From contig JARYMO010000054.1 in assembly GCA_029907055.1 (NCBI GenBank), positions 1 to 8,415 of the forward strand: a stretch of DNA of 8,415 bases. The letters run 5' to 3'. This document shows, piece after piece, positions 1 through 4,497 of the stretch. Every line of letters starts with the position of its first letter. The stretch's first letter is position 1. The position numbers and the translations under genes are program-made. The notes under the pieces were generated by a model. That model was not told the origin of the DNA and searched no databases. It saw only the letters and a list, made by a program, of their open reading frames with translations. Origin of the DNA: Syntrophomonadaceae bacterium (lineage in GTDB: Bacteria > Bacillota > Syntrophomonadia > Syntrophomonadales > Syntrophothermaceae).

Positions 1-1
1 G

Positions 2-241
2 ACCCGGGTGGTCTCCATCGATGCCGGCGGGGTGACTGTGGAGGGGCCGGACGGCAGCCGGCGACACCTGGAGGCTGACACGGTGGTGATGGCAACGGGC
101 GCGGTGGCAGAGAACCGCCTCTACCACGAGTTAGAGGCTGCCGCGGTCTGCGACGAGCTCTTCCTGGTGGGGGACGCGCGCGCACCGCGCACCGTACTGG
201 ACGCGGTGCGCGAGGCCTTCGACATCGGGCTCCGCCTGTAA
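2..241 (+). CDS. FAD-dependent NADH:flavin oxidoreductase / 2-enoate reductase-type enzyme, C-terminal fragment
   Basis: The last 79 residues of a gene that begins before the window; the open frame runs from base 2 to the TAA at 239-241. The segment EADTVVMATGA is the strand and turn typical of the second nucleotide-binding fold in two-dinucleotide-binding flavoproteins. LFLVGDARAPRTVLDAVREAF, with its conserved G-D and following helix, is the FAD-contacting end seen in old-yellow-enzyme-fused reductases such as 2,4-dienoyl-CoA reductase (FadH) and clostridial 2-enoate reductases. The normal role of that family is NAD(P)H-dependent reduction of an activated C=C bond using FMN, FAD and a 4Fe-4S cluster; none of the catalytic N-terminal barrel is visible. 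It is convergent with the radical SAM gene that follows. The family is fairly sure; the substrate cannot be told from this fragment. Another pyridine nucleotide-disulphide oxidoreductase-like flavoprotein remains possible. Confidence 0.75.
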   Translation, partial: TRVVSIDAGGVTVEGPDGSRRHLEADTVVMATGAVAENRLYHELEAAAVCDELFLVGDARAPRTVLDAVREAFDIGLRL

Positions 242-315
242 GCACGGGCGAGGGCAGGGCTCCCCGTCCAGCAGCCAGGCGCGGGCGATTTCTGCAGAAC
301 AATCTGGTATAATGA
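242..315. other. Short convergent intergenic gap
   Basis: 74 bp between the stop codons of the flavoprotein (plus) and the radical SAM gene (minus). I see no GC-rich hairpin with a T-run in either direction. It does hold a perfect 10-bp palindrome, TTCTGCAGAA (290-299), and a consensus extended -10 element (305-313), described separately. Confidence 0.6.
305..313 (+). promoter_or_regulatory. Extended -10 promoter element (TGgTATAAT) preceded by a palindrome
   Basis: TGGTATAAT at 305-313 is an exact extended -10 (TG-N-TATAAT). The matching -35 slot with a 17-bp spacer (285-290, GCGATT) is poor, as is common for extended -10 promoters. The palindrome TTCTGCAGAA (290-299) sits between the two hexamer positions, where a repressor would block polymerase. 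Transcription would start near 320 and run antisense to the end of the radical SAM gene, so the product would be an antisense RNA rather than an obvious mRNA. A chance match is possible, but the AT-rich string is unusual in this GC-rich DNA. Confidence 0.35.
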
Positions 316-1191
316 CTACAAATGCGTGATTTCCCTCGGTTTGAGCGTGGTTTCGGGTATGGTCAGGGCGTAGTCGATGGCCTGCAGCATGGCCTGGCGG
401 TCGCGGGGCAGGACCCCGTGCACATTCCAGTAGTTCGAAACGTGGTCGCTGGTAATGGTGGTGCCGGGGCATTCCAGGTTCTCCACCAGCAGCCGCACCT
501 CCGCCAGGGCCTGGTGGGGAGTGAGCAGGCGAAAGTCGCCGCGGCGGTACTCCTCGTACAGCGGTGAGCCCGGCACGGGCTGGAAAGTCCGCAGGCGGAT
601 GAAGTCGGGGACAATCTGGTTCAGCACGCGCGCGCTGTTCAGGGCGTGCTGGCGGCTGAGCTCCGGGCCCCCGATGCCCACCAGGTAGTACTCGCTCAGC
701 TCGATGCCCGCCTGCTTGAGCTTGCGGCCCGCTTCCACGATCTCGGCGGCGGTAGTGCCCTTGCAGATGCGGGCCAGGACCTCGTCGTCGCCGCTCTCCA
801 TGCCCATGTGGACGCGGCTCAGGCCCGCCTCGCGCAGGGCCGCCAGCTCCTCGGCGCTCTTCTTGTTCACGTAACGCGCCGAGCCGTACACCGTGATGCG
901 CTCCAGGCGGGGGAAGAGTTCGCGGGCGCAGGTGAGGATGCGCACCAGGTCAGCCGTCTTGAGGATGATGGTGTTGCCGTCGGGGAGGAACAGCGAGCGC
1001 ACCCAGTCGCCGTAGTGGCGGCGGGCTTCGCGCAGGTCCTCCAGCACCTCTTCCACGGGGCGGACCCGGAAGCGGGTGCCCTTGTACATGGAGCAGAAGG
1101 TGCACTTGTTGTGGGGGCAGCCGATGGTGGCCTGGATGAGCAGGCTTTCCGCCTCACTGGGGGGGCGGTAGACGACTCCCTCGTAACGCAT
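316..1191 (-). CDS. Radical SAM protein (Fe-S oxidoreductase, C-x4-C-x2-C type)
   Basis: A 291-residue radical SAM enzyme. ATIGCPHNKCTFCSMYKG (about residues 21-38) carries the cluster cysteines C25, C30 and C33, spaced C-x4-C-x2-C rather than the textbook C-x3-C-x2-C. The segment HMGMESGDDEVL gives the SAM-binding GxESG-type motif typical of the HemN/MiaB/Elp3-like branch, and VPGSPLYEEYRRG ends the barrel as in Fe-S oxidoreductases often mislabelled as coproporphyrinogen oxidase-like. Such enzymes bind a 4Fe-4S cluster and cleave SAM to a 5'-deoxyadenosyl radical; the substrate here is unknown. No B12-binding or TRAM domain is attached, and the length suits a stand-alone barrel. The ATG at 1191 is chosen because AAGGAGG lies 8 nt upstream on the minus strand (1200-1206) and MRYEGVVYRPPSEA is a natural N-terminus. 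It is divergent from the hydrolase gene, with only 64 bp between the starts. Longer frames reaching 1860 are antisense to that hydrolase. Confidence 0.88.
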   Translation of the reverse strand: MRYEGVVYRPPSEAESLLIQATIGCPHNKCTFCSMYKGTRFRVRPVEEVLEDLREARRHYGDWVRSLFLPDGNTIILKTADLVRILTCARELFPRLERITVYGSARYVNKKSAEELAALREAGLSRVHMGMESGDDEVLARICKGTTAAEIVEAGRKLKQAGIELSEYYLVGIGGPELSRQHALNSARVLNQIVPDFIRLRTFQPVPGSPLYEEYRRGDFRLLTPHQALAEVRLLVENLECPGTTITSDHVSNYWNVHGVLPRDRQAMLQAIDYALTIPETTLKPREITHL

Positions 1192-1255
1192 GGTGTCGAC
1201 CTCCTTATGGCTTAAGGGTAGCAAAGCGATGCGCGCAGGGAAAGAGGGGATGAGC
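1192..1255. promoter_or_regulatory. Divergent intergenic region between radical SAM and hydrolase genes
   Basis: 64 bp carrying the two back-to-back ribosome binding sites (AAGGAGG on the minus strand at 1200-1206; GAGGGG on the plus strand at 1244-1249). A small inverted repeat CCTTA-N5-TAAGG (1203-1217) overlaps the minus-strand site and could affect its accessibility. I could not pick convincing -35/-10 pairs here, so the promoters may lie partly inside the genes. Confidence 0.4.
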
Positions 1256-1804
1256 ATGAGCAAGTACGAGCTGGACGCCAACCAGGCAGTGTTGCTGGTC
1301 ATCGACCTGCAGGAGAAACTGATGGCCGCCATGCCGACCGCCGAGAAGGTGATCAGGAACGCCCGCCTGCTGTTGCAGCTGGCCCACACCTGCGCCGTCC
1401 CCGTCATCGTCACGGAACAGTACCCGCGCGGCCTGGGGAGGACGGTGCCCGAGATCCAGGAGGTGCTGGGCGAGCACACCATGATCGAAAAGCTGACTTT
1501 TTCCGCCATGGTCCCCGAGCTGCAGGAGAAGATGGAGCAGTGGGGCCGCAAGCAGGTGGTGGTCGTGGGTACGGAAACCCACGTGTGCGTCTTCCAGACG
1601 GTGCGGGACCTGGTGGAGGAGGGCTTCGAGGTGCAGGTGGTGCGCGACGCCGTGGCCTCGCGTTTCAAGGAGAATTTCGAGAACGGACTGGCCCTGATGG
1701 CCGGGGTGGGGGCGGTGGTCACCAACACCGAGACGGTGGTCTTCGACGTGCTGAAGATTGCAGGGACACCCGAATTCCGCGAGATTTCCAAGCTTATCAA
1801 GTAA
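1256..1804 (+). CDS. Isochorismatase-family cysteine hydrolase
   Basis: A 182-residue hydrolase of the isochorismatase/nicotinamidase-like superfamily, the usual size for single-domain members. The catalytic triad is visible: Asp17 in LLVIDLQEKL, Lys79 in MIEKLTFSAM and Cys111 in GTETHVCVFQT, the last with the family's conserved segment before the nucleophile. The family hydrolyses amide, imide or vinyl-ether bonds through the cysteine. The short YcaC-like members usually have unknown substrates, and nothing here identifies one. Three in-frame ATGs are close together (1229, 1250, 1256). The 1256 start is preferred because GAGGGG (1244-1249) ends 6 nt before it, while the 1250 ATG would touch the site. 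It is followed after 36 bp by the LytTR regulator on the same strand with no terminator between, so the two are probably cotranscribed. Confidence 0.9.
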   Translation: MSKYELDANQAVLLVIDLQEKLMAAMPTAEKVIRNARLLLQLAHTCAVPVIVTEQYPRGLGRTVPEIQEVLGEHTMIEKLTFSAMVPELQEKMEQWGRKQVVVVGTETHVCVFQTVRDLVEEGFEVQVVRDAVASRFKENFENGLALMAGVGAVVTNTETVVFDVLKIAGTPEFREISKLIK

Positions 1805-1840
1805 CGCCGCCGCGTGGTCGCAAGGGATTGAGGTGCTGCC

Positions 1841-2626
1841 ATGAGCCTGAGGGTTGTCATCGTCGACGACGACGAACGCGAGAGGATCGTCCTGCGCTAT
1901 ATCCTGGAGCAACTCGACGACGTGAAAATCGTGGGGGAGGCTAACAACGGCCTGGAGGCCGTCCTCATCACCAAGGAAAAACACCCCGACCTGGTGTTCC
2001 TCGACATCAACATGCCGGAGCTGAGCGGCCTGGAGACCGCCCAGCGCATCAAGACCCTGCACAACCCGCCACTGTTTGCCTTCGTGACGCTGCACCCGGA
2101 GTTCGCCGTGGATGCCTTCGACCTCGATGCCCTGGACTTCGTGGTCAAGCCGCTGGATGCCACGCGTATCGCGGAAACCGTCAATCGCGCCAAGAAGCGG
2201 CTGGAACACGAGCGCCTCTTTGACATCCGGGTGGAAGACAAGGTGAAGGAGCGCATCGACATCTTCATCAAGAAGCTGCGCAAGGAAGAGGTCTTCTTCG
2301 ACAAGTTTCCCATCCGGGAGAAGGGCAAGATCACCCTGCTCAACCAGGAGGACATCGTCTACGCGGAGAGCCAGGGCAAGAAGGTAGTGCTCTACACCGA
2401 CAAGCAGGAGTACGTGACCAACTACACCCTCAACGAGCTGGAGGCGCGGCTGGACCGCAACACCTTCTTCCGCGTCCACCAGGCCTACATCGTCAACCTC
2501 AACCGGGTGCGCGAAATCGTGGCGTTCGGGGAAGGGTCATACGTCATCAATCTCGACCGCCCCGACAAGCAGATCATGCTCAGCAGGGCGCGGGCCAAGG
2601 TATTGCGCAAGCGCCTGGGGGTGTGA
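1841..2626 (+). CDS. LytTR-family response regulator transcription factor
   Basis: A 261-residue two-domain response regulator. The receiver (residues 1-120) has the acidic pocket D9-D10-D11, phospho-acceptor Asp55 in LVFLDINMPELSG, Thr83 and Lys103 in VVKPLD, so all switch residues are present. A charged, helical linker (about 120-150, with ERIDIFIKKLRK) leads to a LytTR DNA-binding domain (about 150-261), recognised by ITLLNQEDIVYAES and the hallmark FFRVHQAYIVNLNRVREI. LytTR domains bind pairs of short direct repeats in promoters and often control extracellular, cell-wall or membrane functions. The ATG at 1841 follows GAGGTG (1830-1835) with 5 nt spacing. No histidine kinase is visible on either side, so it is an orphan within this window. 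The next genes downstream form the AAA+/VWA operon, a plausible but unproven target. Confidence 0.93.
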   Translation: MSLRVVIVDDDERERIVLRYILEQLDDVKIVGEANNGLEAVLITKEKHPDLVFLDINMPELSGLETAQRIKTLHNPPLFAFVTLHPEFAVDAFDLDALDFVVKPLDATRIAETVNRAKKRLEHERLFDIRVEDKVKERIDIFIKKLRKEEVFFDKFPIREKGKITLLNQEDIVYAESQGKKVVLYTDKQEYVTNYTLNELEARLDRNTFFRVHQAYIVNLNRVREIVAFGEGSYVINLDRPDKQIMLSRARAKVLRKRLGV

Positions 2627-2757
2627 GGCGGAGAACAAGGCGGCGTTGTTGTCAAGAGGTTTCTGGGCGCTTCGCCGACCGCCCGCGAAGTGGCGGATCA
2701 TACTGAAGATCGTTGTGTTCATCCGTGGTTTTTGACAGGTAAGGGCGGAAGTAGACG

Positions 2758-2779
2758 CGGGGGGTTGGGAGCCCCCCCG
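2758..2779 (+). terminator. GC hairpin, possible terminator of the hydrolase-LytTR operon
   Basis: CGGGGGG (2758-2764) can pair with CCCCCCG (2773-2779) across an 8-nt loop. The following TTGCTTGT is only partly T-rich, so this is a weak intrinsic terminator candidate, 132 bp after the LytTR stop codon. Confidence 0.35.
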
Positions 2780-2809
2780 TTGCTTGTACCATGCATAACA
2801 ACCGCGCTT

Positions 2810-2837
2810 CGGCACCCGGCCTGGTCGGGTGCCGTTT
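2810..2837 (+). terminator. Perfect 9-bp hairpin, possible terminator
   Basis: CGGCACCCG (2810-2818) and CGGGTGCCG (2826-2834) form a perfect 9-bp stem with a 7-nt loop (GCCTGGT), followed by only TTT (2835-2837). It is stable enough to act as a terminator or a processing/structural element, but the U-tract is short. It lies upstream of the predicted promoter, as expected for the end of the preceding transcript. Confidence 0.45.
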
Positions 2838-2927
2838 GCCTGATCGCCGATCACACCCGGAAATGCTGGATCAATACCCTTAACGCGCCAAAGGCGCCGC
2901 AATTTGAACTGAATAGTCCGCGCAATA

Positions 2928-2956
2928 GTGAAATAGGTAACAAAACCTCCTATGAT
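2928..2956 (+). promoter_or_regulatory. Predicted sigma-A-type promoter of the AAA+/VWA operon
   Basis: GTGAAA (2928-2933, 4 of 6 matches to TTGACA) and TATGAT (2951-2956, 5 of 6 matches to TATAAT) are separated by exactly 17 bp in a locally AT-rich stretch. The predicted start near 2963 gives a leader of roughly 55 nt before the small membrane-protein gene. The hexamer AATAGT occurs twice 12 bp apart (2912-2917 and 2924-2929), the second overlapping the -35, which could mark an activator site. Confidence 0.5.
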
Positions 2957-3016
2957 GTAGGCAGAAGAAAAGTCGGATCGGCTCGACGCGAAAACGGTTA
3001 CGGGGGGGTGAGTGAG

Positions 3017-3253
3017 ATGACTACTGGGGGACTGTACGACGGTGCGGCGGTGAGGAAGGTCCTGGACGACCGGAAGGTGTACGACGACTTCGAGGTCGAG
3101 GACTACGGACTGGATGCGGAGGAAGAAGAGATCACGGTCTACGACGTGGACGTGGTGCTGGGGTACTCCACCGACATCCTGAAGATGGGCATCTACAGCG
3201 TGGTGGGAGCGTTGGTCATCGGGGTCATTTTCCTGGTAGTTCAGTACTTGTGA
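3017..3253 (+). CDS. Small acidic C-terminally anchored membrane protein
   Basis: A 78-residue protein I do not recognise. Residues 1-56 are hydrophilic and strongly acidic (runs such as DAEEEEITVYDVD) with tyrosines scattered throughout. Residues 57-78 (GIYSVVGALVIGVIFLVVQYL) form one transmembrane helix ending at the C-terminus. There is no N-terminal signal, so the likely topology is tail-anchored with the acidic part in the cytoplasm. The ATG at 3017 is preferred: GGTGA (3007-3011) lies 5 nt upstream, and the frame before it lacks protein character. It is the first gene of the operon, 32 bp before the AAA+ ATPase. By context it may recruit the ATPase/VWA complex to the membrane, possibly through its negative charge; that is inference. 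Reality as a gene is supported by the start site, the downstream spacing and the clean TM segment. Confidence 0.78.
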   Translation: MTTGGLYDGAAVRKVLDDRKVYDDFEVEDYGLDAEEEEITVYDVDVVLGYSTDILKMGIYSVVGALVIGVIFLVVQYL

Positions 3254-3285
3254 AGGAGCGGGCGCGGGAATTGGGGTGACACGCG

Positions 3286-4485
3286 ATGAAGCCGTACGTG
3301 AGACTTGCCCGACATGACGGGAACCGGACACTGTTCGACCTGGTGGAGATGGCCATCGTGTCGACCGCCGCGGGAGAACCCTTTCACCTCCACGCGGAGG
3401 GGCTGCGGGGAACGGGGAAGACCAGCATACTGCGGGCGGCGCAGGACATCCTGCCGGGGATAGAGAGGATCAAGGGGTGCATCTACAACTGTGACCCGGA
3501 AAAACCGCACTGCCCGGTGCACCGTCACCTGGATGCGGAGGAGGTCCGGCGGCTGGGGACAGAAGTGGTGCCCATGCCATTCCTGGAGATATCGCACTCG
3601 GCCAAGGTCGGCACCGTGGCCGGAAGCATAGACCTGGCAAAGATTACGGATCCCAACCAGCCCCAGGCTGCGCTGCTGCCGGGAGTCATTCCGCAGGCGC
3701 ACCGGGGTATTATCTTCATTGACGAGATCAACCGCCTGGCAGACACGTCGCCCGAGATCACCGACATCCTGCTCGACGTCATGGGCAACAAGCCCGGCAG
3801 GCTGCAGATCGAGGAGGCGGGGCTGCCGGTGGTCGAGCTGCCGATCACCGTTTCGGTATGGGCTGCGTCCAACCCGGACGAGGAGCCGGGACCGCTGGAG
3901 GAAGTCCGTCGCCAGCTCTCTGACCGCTTCGACATGGTGTACTACATGGGCCGCCCGGGGTCGGTGGAAGTGGTGGCCCAGATGCTGGAGGAAGCGCGGG
4001 CGGTCAAGTCGGGGCGGGGGATGGACGAGGTGGCGTCGGCCAACCAGGAGTACCGTCAACAGTTCAAGGCCATGGCGGACAGGTACCGGTCGGCTGACAT
4101 GCCGGATTTCCTGCGCAACTTCGTGGCCCGCATCTACGTCAAGCACAGTCTCGAGAGCCTGAGGGCCATCGAGGCCATCCAGCAGGGGGCCATCCTGCAC
4201 AGCATCATCAAGAAGCGGGAGCAGGTGACCACGGCCGACGTGGTGGAGATGATCCCGCTGGCGTTGAAACACCGGGTGGAAGGAGACACCCTGGTGAGAA
4301 TCATGAACAGTCTGGAGGCGAGGTCGACCCGTGAGAGTATTCTCAGCTTGCGTGACAAGAAGGGAAGGAGCAGGTCCTTCCCGGAGCGAGAAGAGCAGGC
4401 TTTCGAAAGCAGCTCCCGCCGGCTGAAAGACATGGCGCGGAGTGAGCTCATCGCCACCGAGAGGGCCCTGACCCCTAACGAGTAG
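3286..4485 (+). CDS. Mg-chelatase subunit I/MoxR-like AAA+ ATPase with Cys/His motif
   Basis: A 399-residue AAA+ ATPase of the helix-2-insert clade (ChlI/BchI, MoxR, RavA). Walker A is GLRGTGKT (39-46), Walker B GIIFIDE (141-147), sensor 1 Asn196 in WAASNPDE, and the arginine-finger region RRQLSDRFD (208-216). The helical lid (about 270-345) ends in a TTADVVEMIPLALKHR motif as in ChlI. A C-x3-C-x6-C-x2-H motif (C65, C69, C76, H79) directly after the Walker A helix suggests a zinc or iron-sulphur site; phototroph ChlI proteins usually lack these cysteines. A charged tail (350-399) extends the protein beyond typical ChlI. The ATG at 3286 has GGTGA (3275-3279) 6 nt upstream. It is followed 12 bp later by the VWA gene, its expected partner: such pairs form ATP-driven ring/adaptor machines for metal insertion or protein remodelling. 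No tetrapyrrole genes are nearby, so a true magnesium chelatase is unlikely. The target is unknown. Confidence 0.9.
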   Translation: MKPYVRLARHDGNRTLFDLVEMAIVSTAAGEPFHLHAEGLRGTGKTSILRAAQDILPGIERIKGCIYNCDPEKPHCPVHRHLDAEEVRRLGTEVVPMPFLEISHSAKVGTVAGSIDLAKITDPNQPQAALLPGVIPQAHRGIIFIDEINRLADTSPEITDILLDVMGNKPGRLQIEEAGLPVVELPITVSVWAASNPDEEPGPLEEVRRQLSDRFDMVYYMGRPGSVEVVAQMLEEARAVKSGRGMDEVASANQEYRQQFKAMADRYRSADMPDFLRNFVARIYVKHSLESLRAIEAIQQGAILHSIIKKREQVTTADVVEMIPLALKHRVEGDTLVRIMNSLEARSTRESILSLRDKKGRSRSFPEREEQAFESSSRRLKDMARSELIATERALTPNE

Positions 4486-4492
4486 GGGGTGA
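4486..4492 (+). promoter_or_regulatory. Ribosome binding site deciding the VWA gene start
   Basis: GGGGTGA at 4486-4492 lies just after the ATPase stop codon and 5 nt before the ATG at 4498. An in-frame GTG at 4489 lies inside this site, so it cannot be the start. Confidence 0.65.
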
Positions 4493-4497
4493 GCCAG

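Larger units (their letters stand above)
2627..3016. other. 390-bp non-coding region with a hairpin cluster and operon leader
   Basis: No convincing gene. A frame opens from 2690 into the small membrane-protein gene, but its first 109 codons look non-coding. The left part (2640-2900) holds several potential hairpins: 2668-2692 (8-bp stem with one G-U), 2758-2779 (CGGGGGG/CCCCCCG), 2810-2834 (9-bp stem), 2841-2853 (TGATC/GATCA) and 2885-2897 (GCGCC/GGCGC). The right part (2900-3000) is clearly more AT-rich and contains the promoter for the following operon. I recognise no known riboswitch, tRNA or insertion-sequence end. The palindromes may be terminators of the upstream operon, an uncharacterised structured RNA, or both. 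Confidence 0.6.

Noticed and set aside
1192..1860. N-terminal extension of the radical SAM frame up to 1860
   Set aside because: The extra part is antisense to the hydrolase, and AAGGAGG is well placed before the ATG at 1191.
1205..2479. A 424-codon minus-strand frame opposite the hydrolase and LytTR genes
   Set aside because: Antisense artefact of the same kind; no domain is recognisable, while the plus-strand genes have complete catalytic and receiver motifs.
2732..2737. TTGACA -35 consensus hexamer
   Set aside because: No -10-like sequence lies 16-18 bp downstream; that position is GC-rich (around ACGCGG).
2650..2737. Inverted TGTCAA / TTGACA pair as possible ends of a small mobile element
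   Set aside because: Only 6 bp match, flanks do not extend the repeat, and no target duplication is visible.
2690..3016. 109-codon upstream extension of the small membrane-protein gene
   Set aside because: The translation looks like non-coding DNA, crosses several hairpins and the predicted promoter, and a good ribosome site precedes the ATG at 3017.
2627..3016. A known riboswitch (cobalamin, c-di-AMP and others) in the operon leader
   Set aside because: I could not find the conserved boxes of any class I know; the hairpins alone are not enough.
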